From Callorhinus ursinus (taxonomy: Eukaryota; Chordata; Mammalia; Carnivora; Otariidae): 64,000 nucleotides of DNA. A program made the translations under genes and the position numbers. The stretch covers positions 56,213,701-56,277,700 of the forward strand of contig NW_020312828.1 of the NCBI RefSeq assembly GCF_003265705.1, read 5' to 3'. This document shows positions 45,785-57,000 of the stretch, in pieces; the first letter of the stretch is position 1, and each line of letters starts with the position of its first letter. Below the pieces are notes generated by a model. The model was not told the DNA's origin. It searched no databases and saw nothing but the letters and a program-made list of their open reading frames with translations.

Positions 45785-46015
45785 GCCTTGGGTCATACAG
45801 ATATGTGTTTATTTTCCTGATAACATATTTACTGAACAACTTTAGGAAAGTCCCTTAAACTTTTCAGACTGTATTATCTACAAAAAGGGGTAAATAATTG
45901 CATCTATTCCACTGGCTGTTTTAAGGATTAAAAATAGAAAAAACACTAAGCATAATTCATATAGCATAAATTCATAGAGATTAAATACTTTAGTAACTAT
46001 TAATACTATGGAGTC
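45785..46015 (+). repeat. MIR SINE, plus strand
   Basis: Sense MIR: 'actgaacaactttaggaaagtcccttaaacttttcagactg', 'attatctacaaaaaggggtaaataattgcatctattccactggctgttttaaggattaaa', 'gcataattcatatagcat'. The order and spacing fit MIR. Confidence 0.78.
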
Positions 46016-46618
46016 ATAATGCAAGGAAGGAAAAAGAATGGAAGTTAGAGAAGAAAACAGAAATGCAAACCTAATTAACTCCAAGTCAGGAGACATGATA
46101 GGTAGATCCATCAGCAGCTCTCTGAACCATTGGGTAGATAATTTTAAACTTTTTGCATCTCATTTGTAGAATGAAGGAGAAATATGGTGAGTGGATATAA
46201 TTTCTAAGTGTCCTTTCACTTCAAATGTTAAGTGATTTTCATGATTGTGTCCTGTACTAGCCTTAACTAAAATACCTGGAAAGAACTTTTCTACACACTG
46301 AATTTCAGTGCCTAAGAAATAACTTTCTCTGGAAGGTATTTTAATCTTAGATGAGTTGACAGGCTAGGTGACAGGATATAGAACAAGGAGGTCTCATAGA
46401 ATTTGGATTGTTAAATATCACACTTATAAGTACAATGAAGAAAATCAAGATTGTTATCGCTACACTTACTTTTTAATTCTTATGTTAGCAAACTTCAAAA
46501 CACATTCATAAGGAGAAAAACTTATGTTAGAAACATTTTGTGTCCTGGAATCAGATAAGGCAATAATTTCTCACTTGGTCTAATTGGAGGAAGTAGTTGC
46601 AGTAAAGCAAAAAGAAAT
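46016..46618. other. Unique stretch
   Basis: No gene or repeat recognised. Confidence 0.4.
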
Positions 46619-46655
46619 GAAGAAGAAGAAGAAGAAGAAGAAGAAGAAAAAGAAA
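46619..46655 (+). repeat. (GAA)n microsatellite
   Basis: About ten GAA/AAG units, then gaaaaagaaaaa. Likely length-polymorphic. The 60-codon minus frame with a poly-Ser run is its translation. Confidence 0.95.
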
Positions 46656-48509
46656 AACCCTTCCTGGAGGTTTCCACTGCCTTAAAATTACAGCACAATC
46701 TCATTAAGCAGTAATAGAAATGGAAATTAGTTGCTCTTGTAGTTCTGATTGTATTCCTGTTAGGTCATTTGCATACTGTTCAGTGATTGGATTACTGGTG
46801 AGGCTGAGAGGTCTCAGAATGCGTTCCTATGCATTTCATCTAATTGTACTGCTGTGACTATGAGGAGAAATCATTTCCTGAACTTAATAATATGATCCTC
46901 ATGGAAGCATACAAGCCTTCTTTAGATTTTAGATGAGTATGAGAAGTGTAAACTCTTCTGATGTTGGCCCAAAGCTGCAAATTTTAAAAAGCTTCAAAAA
47001 TACTTCCCCATGTTATGTCATGGAATGTTAATAACTTTCTTAACATTTCCAAATGTAATGATCCAGTACTTACTTTTACAATAATGGCTGGTATGGAATG
47101 AACTAAATGAAAATCAGAAATAGCAAAACAATTTCTGGTTAACACATACCACTTTTTTGTTCTCTGCCTTCTCTTCTTTTGTATAATTTGAGGATATAAA
47201 ATAAGATCAGACATTGTTGTCACTTGGCGTTGATAGCTCAGTTCCATCTGTCAGCACTATCTTCAGGAGCACATCTGAGGAATTAGCTTTTACAATGGTT
47301 CCTAAAAACCATTGAAATTCATAAAATGAACGTGGATATTGATTTTTAAATGAAGCACTAATGTCGTTTGTTGGTTCTCCAGAAATGTCCAGCGTTAGCA
47401 GAATGCTCCAATGGTAGGGGAAGAGAAATGTGTGTTTTCAAAATGTTCTAAGCAATTTTCCTTAGTTTAGGCTTATTGATGCCATTTCCTCCTTTTACCA
47501 ATTCAATCTTATGCTGTCTTTTTTTTTTAAGGAATTTTGAAACTTGGATAATTTGAATCATCATAATGTTAATAGAGACATATGTAACATTGTATCTATA
47601 AATTTAGGACTGATAATTTATTGAGCTGTCAAAGGCCCAGCCTCTTAAGAAGTTCGCACTGTACTAATACTTAGGTCTGAATTCTAAGGATGTAGGACAG
47701 TGCCAAGTACAAAATGAAAATTGAATAAAGATGTCCTAATAAATTTATTAAATAATGCAAATGAAGACATTATCACAAAATGAGACTAGATAAAGACCCT
47801 CATAAAAGACTTTTAACACTAAGAACACATAGTTAATTTAAAGGAAACTTAAATTTAGTGCATAGTAAAAGAAGATGAGCCCTAAATTCAGTGACCCAGG
47901 TTTATGTTCCAGTTTAAACATATATTCTCAGAATAATTTTAAAATAGTTAAATCTCTGATTCTCCACAACCTCATTAGTAAAAAAAAAAAAAAAAAAAAG
48001 ACAAAAAACACATTGCCTGTAACTTACATGGTTCCTATAAAAATTAGATATGTTCTATAAAATTCTAGATAATTGGGCAATTAGTATGTTATTCTATATT
48101 CTTCTTTCCATTGTTTTTGTTATTAAAAAAGGTCTTTATATTAGAAAAAAATAAAAAACTTAAAATGCACAGAGTTAAAAATTCAAGTTCACTTTTACCC
48201 GTAGCACTGTTTTCCTGCTGAGAAGAAACTAAAATTAGCAGTTTGATTTTTAAAATTTTATCCACTGACTGACAAAACATACATACATAAACAAACATGA
48301 AAATGGGATAGTAATTTTACTAAAGGAAAAGCTACACTGCTGTAATGAGGACATCCCAAAACATACTGGGGGCCAAGGTACATGGTCACCTCTGGTACAT
48401 TAGCTCTTTCATGACCAGTTTCCCTCCATCATGTTGCTTTATCATTCCCTCCACATTGTCCATATGTTTACAGGTAAGGCTGGCTCAGCTCTATGTAGTA
48501 TTTGCAGAA
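46656..48509. other. Unique stretch, candidate conserved non-coding DNA
   Basis: 1.85 kb with no transposable element that I see, apart from an A-run at 47979-47999. It contains an octamer atttgcat (46767-46774) and several taatt motifs around 46700-46900. No gene visible. The 87-codon minus frame 46984-47247 is unexplained. Confidence 0.35.
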
Positions 48510-48680
48510 CACTAATAAGTGTGAAATATTTCACATATATTAACTCATTTAATATCAATAACATATGAGAGTTCCCCTTATTAATATTAACTCATCTTTC
48601 AGAAAAGAAAACTGGAATATAAACAGGTTAAGTGCTTGCTCAAGTTTACATGCTAGTAATTGGCAGAAATTAGTATATAT
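48510..48680 (-). repeat. MIR SINE, minus strand
   Basis: Reverse MIR: 'aatatttcacatatattaactcatttaatatcaataac', 'cttattaatattaactcatctttcagaaaagaaaactgg', 'aaacaggttaagtgcttgctcaagtttacatgctagtaattggcag'. Confidence 0.85.
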
Positions 48681-48780
48681 TAAATTATTCTTCCGGAGAG
48701 TACATTTATATTGGGTATATTTTTTTCTGTTAGTATAAGCAACAAATGTTTCTCTTTTTTTTTAGCAACAACTATTTTCC

Positions 48781-48972
48781 TTTTTTTTTTTTTTTTAGAT
48801 TTTATTTATTTGACAGAGAAAGAGAGTGCACAAGCAGGAGGAGCAGCAGTGGGAGAGGGAGAAGCAGGCTCCCCACTGAGCAGGGAGCCGAATGCAGGGC
48901 TTGATCCTAGGACCCTGGGATCAGGACCTGAGCCGAAGGCAGATGCTTAACTGACTGCACCACCCAAGCATC
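48781..48972 (-). repeat. Carnivore SINE, minus strand
   Basis: T-run at 48781-48796, 'gattttatttatttgacagag', 'gggcttgatcctaggaccctggg', then 'ctgcaccacccaagcatc'. Diverged at the head. The flanks share caaca...att sequence but no clean duplication. Confidence 0.92.
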
Positions 48973-49390
48973 TACAACATTTCTATTGGACACATTTCTA
49001 AAGGTAGAAGAGCTGAAAGAAAATAAGTAGAGCTTTTAATTCTGACAGAATCTGACCTCATTTTCCAAATAGCATCCTCCAAATTATACTCTAATGGGGT
49101 ATGAGAATAGAAGTCTCCTGACATCCTCACACTGGGTATTATAAATCTTAATACATACTAAAATAATTAACAGTGTTGCATTCTGTTGTCTTATATTGAA
49201 CTATCCTATTTGCTTCTGCAGATCAACATTTTATATGTACATTTGTGTACTTTCATTTTTTGGCCTATGACCCTCCCACCTCAATTATCTATCAAATTAC
49301 CTTTCTTAAGAAAATGAGGATTAAAAAGTGTTACATAAAATTTCTGCCACAGGGTTAACTTTGTACATAACGGATATTAAAAAATAAACT
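48973..49390. other. Unique stretch
   Basis: No gene or repeat recognised. Confidence 0.4.
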
Positions 49391-49580
49391 TGGGACACCT
49401 GGGTGGCTCAGATGGTGGAGCATCTGCCTTCCCCTCAGGTCCTGATCCCAAGGTCCTGGGATTGAGTCCCTTATACCCTTATGGGGCTCCTTGCTCAGCA
49501 GGGAGCCTGCTTCTCCCTCTGCCTGCCCCTCCCCCTGCTTGTGTGCACTCTCTCTCTCACAAATAAATAAATAAAATCTT
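49391..49580 (+). repeat. Carnivore SINE, plus strand
   Basis: ggacacctgggtggctcag head, 'gatggtggagcatctgcc', a body with a small insertion (ttataccctta), 'gcagggagcctgcttctcc', an aataaat tail and an A-run. The flanks aaaataaact and aaaataaaact may be the target duplication. Confidence 0.92.
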
Positions 49581-49608
49581 AAAAAAATAAAACTATAAAT
49601 TTCTAAGA

Positions 49609-49635
49609 ATCTATATATATATATAGATTTTCTAA

Positions 49636-49678
<43 letters not shown>
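49609..49678. repeat. (TA)n microsatellite with flanking palindrome
   Basis: A short (TA) palindrome aatctatatatatatatagatt, then ttctaagaa, then ~20 pure TA units to 49677. Able to extrude as a cruciform. Confidence 0.93.
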
Positions 49679-49679
<1 letters not shown>

Positions 49680-49683
<4 letters not shown>

Positions 49684-50034
49684 ACCAAGGAAAAGATAAA
49701 AAGCATACCTTTTAAAGAAATGAAAATACTTAGTGACTTTATGCAGCTATCCTTCTTTTACCCCCTGATTTTTGTAGTATGTTGGTAATATTTTTTCCAA
49801 ATTATTACCTGTTTTTTCAAATTTCTCTGTCATCAGAAATTCATAATTGTTTAATATATTGAAGCTTGAGTCTTTTCTGTTCATTGACTTAAGAACTTTG
49901 ATCTTACGTAAACTTTTCCATTTCATACATTTTTATACCTTTCATAATTATATTATTTGTCTTGTTCTTAATCTGAGTTTATATAGTCTTGTGTGCTCTT
50001 CTAGTTCAGTTACACCTTTTTATTTTCTAAGTTT
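49680..50034. other. Unique AT-rich stretch
   Basis: Nothing recognised. Confidence 0.4.
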
Positions 50035-50490
50035 GAATATAGTTGAAACAGACTGTTACATTAGCTTCACATGTACAACTTAGTGATTTGATAAATTTAT
50101 ACTTTATGCTATGTTCTCCACAAGTTAAGCTACCATTTTTATCCCATTACATTGCTAATACAATATCACTGACTGTATTCCTTATGTTCTGCTTTTTATT
50201 CCCATGACTTATGCATGGGAATAAAGTTGAGGTCTGTAGCTCCCTCTCTACTTCACACATTTTATCCAAACCCTCGCTCCTTCCTTTCTGGCAAATATCA
50301 GTTCTCTGTTTTATAGTTCGGGTTCTGCTTTTCTTTTTTTTTTTTTTTTCTCTTTTTGGATTCCATTTATGAGTGGAATCATAAGGCATTTGTTTTTCTC
50401 TGACTTATTTTACTTAACACAGTATTGTCTAGGTCCATCCACATTGTCTCAGATGGCACAATCTCATCCTTTTTTATGGCTGCATAATAT

Positions 50491-50532
<42 letters not shown>

Positions 50533-51440
50533 CTGTGTGTCTGTGTATAAATCTCCTTTATCCATTCATATATCAGTAGACACTTGGGTTGCTTCCATAT
50601 CTTGGCCTGTAAATAATGCTACAATGAACATACAGGTTCATATATCTTTTTAGTGTTTTCATTTTCCCTTAGTAAATACCCAATAGTGGGATTATTGGAA
50701 CATATATTATTAGTTTTAGTTTTTTGAGGAACCTCCAAACTGTTTCCTATAGTGGCTGTACCTCTTTATATTCCCATCAACAGTGCCCGAGGGTTTCTTT
50801 TTCTCTACAAGATCTTCACCAATACTTGTTGTTTCTTGTGTTTTTTATTTTAGTCATTCTAACATGTGAGGTGATATCCGTTGTAGTTTTGATTTGAATT
50901 TCCTTGATGAATGATGTTGAGCATCTTTTCATGTGTCCGTTTGTCATCTGTATGTATCTTGGAAAAATGTCTACTCAGGGTCCTCTGCCCATTTTTTAAT
51001 CTGGGGTTTTTTGGTGCTCAGTTGTCTAAGTTCTTTATATATTTTGGATATTAACCTTTTATTGGATATATCATTTGTAAATATCTTCTCCCATTCAGTA
51101 GGTTGTCTTTTTGTTTCGCTGTTTCCTTTGTTGTGCAAAAACGTTTCATTTTGATGTAGTCCCAATAATTTTTTTTTTTACTTTTATTTCCCTTGCCTTA
51201 GGAGACATATCTAGAAAAATATTGCTACAGCCAATGTCAGGGAAATTGCCTGTGCTTTCTTCTAGGATTTTTATGGTTTCCGGTCTCACATTTAGATCTT
51301 TAATCCATTTTGAGTTTATTCTTTATGGTGTTAGAAAACAGTCCAGTTTCATTCTTTTACATGTAGTTGTCCTGTTTTCCCAACACTGTTTATTGAAAAG
51401 ATATTCTTGCCTCTTTTATCAAAGACTGACCATATGCCAG
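50035..51440 (-). repeat. Old 5'-truncated L1, minus strand
   Basis: The plus strand starts with the 3'UTR complement ('gttacattagcttcacatgtacaac', 'ctccacaagttaagctacc') and continues into ORF2: 'gagtggaatcataaggcatttg', a (GT)n at 50493-50531, 'aaataatgctacaatgaacata', 'tcttctcccattcagtaggttg', 'cttctaggatttttatggtttcc'. It ends at about 51440. Frames on both strands here are repeat-derived. Confidence 0.82.
50493..50531 (+). repeat. (GT)n microsatellite inside L1
   Basis: Pure gt run of ~38 bp at the L1 position that normally has a TA/TG stretch. Confidence 0.95.
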
Positions 51441-51829
51441 ACTCTTTTAATTCAGTTTTTTTTATATCCATATATCAAATACTTTTTTTTTTTCAAAAAT
51501 ATCTTTTGTACATGATAACCTTTAGGCTTATTTTGTGTAGCTTGTAACAAAATAAAAAACTTTCCCTTTTTTACATGAAAACTGAACACTTCACAGGTTT
51601 CACATTGATATGCTTAAAATGATTTTTAGTAAACTTATAATTTAAATACATGTAATTTCATTGTAAAAGGTTAGTAGGAAAATATGAAGATTTTGTGTGG
51701 TAGTATCTCCACTATACGAATGATCACTTTTTAAAAAATTGAGCTAAAACATTCGTTTTAAAGCTGCAAAAATTCAAAATTATAAAAACCTGTCTGCTAT
51801 TGAGCCTTTAGAGGTCAAGGTTAGAGGCC
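51441..51829. other. Unique stretch
   Basis: T-run at 51484-51492. Nothing else recognised. Confidence 0.4.
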
Positions 51830-52440
51830 TATCAGATATTGAGGAAGCAGGGTGAGACCCGGCCATTTGACCACCAGCTGTCCCCTTCCTGTCCCCCCTC
51901 TCTGAGGCTGGGACCACCATGAGCTCTCCCAGAGGGGATGAATGGACCAAAGCCAGGATGGGGCAGGAATGGGAGGAAGAGGGACCTTGGAGGTGGTTAG
52001 GTCCTCCTTGCTTTCATTTCAGGGCACAGTGGCCCACCAAGATGGTATCCCTGGGTTTGAGGGAGGGAATCCAAGGAGGCCCAGCTCCCGTTGAGGAGTG
52101 CTCCCACCCTGAGCTGCACACCATTTGAACTGGGGGTTCTGAAAGCTGCTCACAAAGTTGTAAAAGCAAACTGCCCAGAGTCCAGTGGCTGTGAGAATAA
52201 GCACTGGTCCATGTTCTCAAAGGGTTACCAGTTCTTGTCAGTGGAAGGTATGGATATTCATGGTCTCTTCTGGAAGCTTTCTTATGAAACCAAATTCACA
52301 TATTTGATAGAAATAGTCTGGGAGGCAGAAAGGATCCCCACTAAGCAGCAGTGATAGAAGGAACATTCCAACTGTACTGTACCTGGGCCATAGCCCTATC
52401 ACCCAGCTGGATGCCAATGTATCAGTATTTAATCAATTCT
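51830..52440 (+). other. GC-richer block of unknown origin, possible processed pseudogene
   Basis: This ~600 bp stands out from the AT-rich surroundings by base composition. It contains an ATG frame (51919-52128, 69 codons) and a second frame (52091-52354, 87 codons) but no recognisable domain. The sharp composition change could mean an old processed pseudogene or a UTR/exon piece. I cannot identify a parent, and no poly-A or target duplication is evident. Confidence 0.35.
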
Positions 52441-52444
52441 CCTT

Positions 52445-52700
52445 ATATACTTTTTAGACTTTATTGAGATATAATTCATACAACATAAATTTCATCCATT
52501 TAAAGTATAAATTCAGGGGGTTTTAGTATATTCACGACAATGACCATAATTTTAGAACATTTTCACCCCAAAAAGAAATCCATAAACACTCATTCTCTCC
52601 CCATCCTCTGCCCATCCAACTCCCAGCTCCAGACAAAACTGACCTATTTTTTTGTTGCTGTAGACTTGCCCATTCTGGAATTTCATATGTTTTTTATGTA
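52445..52700 (-). repeat. Old L1 3'UTR fragment, minus strand
   Basis: 'gactttattgagatataattcatac', 'catttaaagtataaattcagggggttttagtatattcacg', 'ttttagaacattttcaccccaaaaagaaatcc', and 'gacttgcccattctggaatttcatat' match the complement of the L1M 3'UTR. Confidence 0.82.
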
Positions 52701-53711
52701 CTTTTATTTTTTAGTTATATTAATATATGTATGGTGATCAGTGACCATAAATTCAAAGATTCTATAAGCTTGTATCATTAAATGGTGGGGTTTAAACATA
52801 TATTTGAGCCTTTATAAAATATTGATATTTTTTATTTACAAGAAAGATTTTGTGACCTGTTAAATATAATAAAAGACTAAGATATTAAATAAGGTTATTT
52901 ATGAAATATCAGGTATTTATGGATTTCCCAGGGCTTTATTCATGGAGAATATGTAATATTGTGTTCACTTCCATCAGCTCCTAAGTATTCCTGGAGTATG
53001 CCTTTTTATTAGTCTGTGTGTGCTAGTATATGCAAAATAGTTTTAAGGTTAGGGAAAGGAAAATATCATTACAAATATAAATCTAACCCCCAAAGCACTC
53101 AACACACCCTTCACACACACATGCTTTGATTTTCCTAAAAGTCATTGCATCAATTAAAACCGTTACTCGTAAGCATATATTCACTGTTATTCTCGCAAAG
53201 AAGCCAGAGACTATTTACTTCGCAATGTTAAATGAGTTTTGCTTCTGAAGCAGTCAGAAGAGACATTTCAAATGAGGAAAATATAAATTGTGCTCTATGT
53301 TGTGATTTGTAGATCTGGAGCAAAGTTTCCTTCTCCAACGACATCTTCCCCAGTGTCCCTTCTAAGGTTCCTAGGATGATATACAAGGTATTTATTCACT
53401 CCTCCAGTATTTATCAAAAGGTCAATATCGGCATGTTGGCTTATTTTTTACTGTGTAACTCTGTCCTGTGCAGTGCTAAACATTCAGCATCACTGGCTTC
53501 AAGTCAGTAAGTGCCATTCGATCTCTTTCCTTCAGGGTAATAGCCAAAAACATGGTTTTTCTCATTTCAAAATTTTTCATTACACATGCCCCTGCCACCT
53601 TAGTTGAGAATCAGTGCTAGAGTGAAAATTCAGTAACATTCTAATTACTGTTTCAGTTCAAATTCCCTTATCACATGCACTAAACAGATAATTAGTAGGG
53701 CTGGGCTTCCT
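52701..53711. other. Unique stretch
   Basis: No repeat recognised. The part around 53150-53350 looks undecayed and might be conserved non-coding sequence, but that is only an impression. Confidence 0.35.
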
Positions 53712-54838
53712 TTTTTTTTTTCTCTTTTTTTTACTGAAGTACAGTTGACATCAGTGTTATATTAGTTTCAGGTGGAGGACATAGTGATTTGACAAGTACA
53801 TGCATTATGCTAGGTACGCTCACCACAAGTGTAGCTACCATCTGTCATCATATAATACTACTGAAATATTATTGACTATATTCCTTTTACTGTACTTTTT
53901 ATCCCATGACTTATTTATTCCATGACCAAAAACTGTATCTCCCACTCCCCGTTACCTAATTTGTCCATCCCCCCAACCCTCTCCCCTCTGGGAACCATTA
54001 GTTTGTTCTCTGAATTAATGGGTCTGTTTCTGCTTTTTTTGTTGTTGTTTATATTTTGTTTTCTAGATTCCACATATAAGTGAATAATACGGTATTTGTC
54101 CTTTTCTGACTTATTTTATTTAGCATACTACCTTCTAGATCTATCCATGTTGTTGCAAATGGCAAGATCTCATCCATTTTATGAATAATATTCCATTGTA
54201 TTTATATACCATATCTTCTTTATCCATTCATCTATCAGTGGACACTTAGGTTGCTTCCGTATCTTGGCTATTTTGAATAATGCTGCAATAAACATAAGGG
54301 CGCATATCTCTTTTTGAATTAGTGTTTCTGTATTCTTTGGGTAAATACCCAGTAGTGGAGTTACTGGATCGGATGGCATTTCTATTTTAAATTTTTGAGG
54401 AAACTCCATTCTGTTTTCTATAGCGGCTGCACCAATTTACACTCCCACCAATAATGCATGTGAGTTCCTTTTTCTGTACATCCTTGCCAACACTTGTTAT
54501 TTCTTGTCTTTCTCATTTTAGTCATTCTGACATTTGTAAGGTGATATCTCATTTGGTTTTGATTTGCATTTTCCTTATGATTAGTGATATTGAACATCTC
54601 TTCATGTGTCTGCTATCTGTATATCTTTGGAAAATTGTCTTTTCAGGTCATCTGCCCACTTTTTTAATTGTTTTTTTGGGGTTTTTTTTTTTGGTGTTGA
54701 GTTGTCTAAGTTCTTTATATATTTTGAATATTAACCCCTTATCAGATTTATCATTTGGGAATATCTTTTCCCATTCAGTAAGTTGCCTTTTCATTTTATT
54801 GATGGTTCCCTTCACTGTGCAAAAATGTCTGGACTTTT
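53712..54838 (-). repeat. Old 5'-truncated L1, minus strand
   Basis: From a T-run: 'actgaagtacagttgacatcag', 'gctcaccacaagtgtagctacc', 'ctgggaaccattagtttgttctc' (3'UTR), then ORF2 complement 'gataattcattt'-type landmarks, 'cattcatctatcagtggacacttagg', 'gtaaatacccagtagtgg'. The minus frame 54179-54409 (76 codons) is the ORF2 C-terminus (PSDPVTPLLGIYPKNTE, CPLIDEWIKKIWYINTMEYYS). It ends about 54838 after 'gatggttcccttcactgtgc'. Confidence 0.86.
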
Positions 54839-55158
54839 GAGCTCTAGCACTTTTATGCATGCATGATATTTTCATTTTAAGAGAGATGCAATGTAACATA
54901 TAATGATTAGCCTAATATGAAGCATCCGGTAGGTTCATATTATTTTTTCTTGCCTGCAGCGAATAGAGATTTTAAGGATATAGCTCTTAGGCAGTGTTAC
55001 CAAGACAGCATTAATTAATGAGAAGAGAGAAGATACAGAAAAAATATTAGGGTAAAATTCTTGAGAAATTGTGATGAGATTGGTTTAAATACCTCTAAAG
55101 GAATGGGGGATAGAGGGAATAGCAAAAGGAAAGATTTCTATTTAATATAACAAGTTTT
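54839..55158. other. Unique stretch
   Basis: No gene or repeat recognised. Confidence 0.4.
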
Positions 55159-55317
55159 GGGGCGCCTGGGTGGCTCAGTCGGTTAAGAGTCTACCTTCGG
55201 CTCAGGTCATGCTCCCAGAGTCCCAGGATCCAGCCCCATGTCTGGTTCCCTGCTCAGTGGGGAGTCTCACCCCTCTCTTACTCTCTCTCTCAAATAAATA
55301 AAATCTTAAAAAAAAAA
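55159..55317 (+). repeat. Carnivore SINE, plus strand, internally deleted
   Basis: Good head (ggggcgcctgggtggctcag) but a shortened CT-rich part, jumping from 'agtggggagtctc' to 'acccctctcttac'. aataaat tail with an A-run. Confidence 0.93.
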
Positions 55318-57000
55318 TTATATGTTTACCTAGAGCGCATCCTAGAAGCAAAGGCAACCACCAAAATATATTTTGTTTTAATTAAAATTCAGTGCACAGA
55401 TTAGCCTATGTAGTATATTTGCATTTTTATGTATGGACGTTATTGTTTATAATCATGATTTTGTCTTCCTAATCTCTCTCAAGCTGTTTTTGATATTTAG
55501 TAGAGACTTTAGTCTAATGGTTATATATATGTTTTGTACATATTGTTCAACCATAAACTCCTTTTAGAACATGGTATGTATTTATAAATTTAAGAAATTC
55601 GTCTTTAAGTAAACTATTTCATGTTATTTTCAAATAATGCAAAGTATAATTCTAGATTTGACTTGATAATTACACAGCAATCTTCTGTGCATCCTATGAT
55701 CCCCCCCCCAACACTCCAAAATAATTATCCTATATTTTCTAGTCCTATACATCTTGGTGTAATTTGGGTTATATCAACCATCTGATTTAAATTTCTGATT
55801 TATATTTTCATTAATTTATTTTTTTATATAAAAATTTCACCCATATTGATCATTTGATATATGTGGCTTATTTTCACGAAAATCATTTTGGTACGTGGCT
55901 ATTATATTAAATATACAACTTTTTCACTGTCATTTGTAAAATATTAATTTGGCTTTCTATTATCATACGTTTATAATGCTCTGTTATCTTTATGTTTGGC
56001 TTGCTGGCTCCCTTATATTCTTAGCAAAATATTGTTTACTAGTTAAGAAATCATTTTATTTGTAGTATCAAAGTTTTTTTAAAGGTAAATTTCATAGAGT
56101 ATCTTCTTTAGGATGACACATCGGATATTTCTGGGTCCTCATTACCAAGAACAATTATGTTCTTTTGTGTAATGGCTTTCCTTTACTTTATTGGTATACT
56201 AATTTATGTATACGACCATGTTTGTTTTTATATTGGCTAGGAAGGGCATTATAGGGCAGGATTTTTGACCTGTCTGGTTAGGATAGTTGATTTTTAAAGC
56301 TGTATATATATGTGATATCCCTATGAAAGTTTGACAAAAATTGAGAGATGATCCCATCTCTCAGTTTATCAACTTTTTACATAAAATCTCCAATTACTGA
56401 CTAGAAAAAGCTGTATTTTATCTTTGATCAATTTTATTAAGAAATTTATGAGCTTTTTAATATTTGCGTTGTACCTAATACAAAAATCAAAAGCAGTATA
56501 TGTTTCATTTCATACTTATAGCATCAGAATATTTAAGAATCCCTCCACTAAGTTTTAAAATATAAAATAGTTATAAATCTTAAACATTTAGAGTAGGATA
56601 AATTCCAGAAAGAATAAATTTCATTTCTTCATAAACAAGGCATAGTTTAGGACATTATAGATATATTATCAATGTTTAATAAAACACCTGGGGTGTCTAG
56701 TTGTCAAATATAAATGAATAACCCTGATTCATCCCAGTGTATAAGATTAACTTTTTTATGCAGCAAAAAATAAGTTTATTTTGCTATTCTCATGTACACA
56801 CTAGATTTTTCCTCAATTTCATTTTAGTATACTTAAAATTATTTTTTAAAAATAATTTATTTTTTGTAACTGACCTTCATATCACCCAGGGTTAAGCTGA
56901 GAGGTAATTGATTAAAGATTTTTGCATAATTAATGAGGCTTTTCCATTCTGTCATTTATTGCATATGCATTTTCACTTTGAAATTACTATCTTGATGTCA
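55318..57000. other. Unique AT-rich stretch
   Basis: 1.7 kb upstream of the full-length L1 with a C-run at 55702-55709. Nothing recognised. Confidence 0.45.

Noticed and set aside
2815..55317. SINE heads as functional tRNA genes
   Set aside because: The tRNA-Lys-like heads are followed by SINE bodies and A-tails. They do not form complete tRNAs with a normal acceptor stem.
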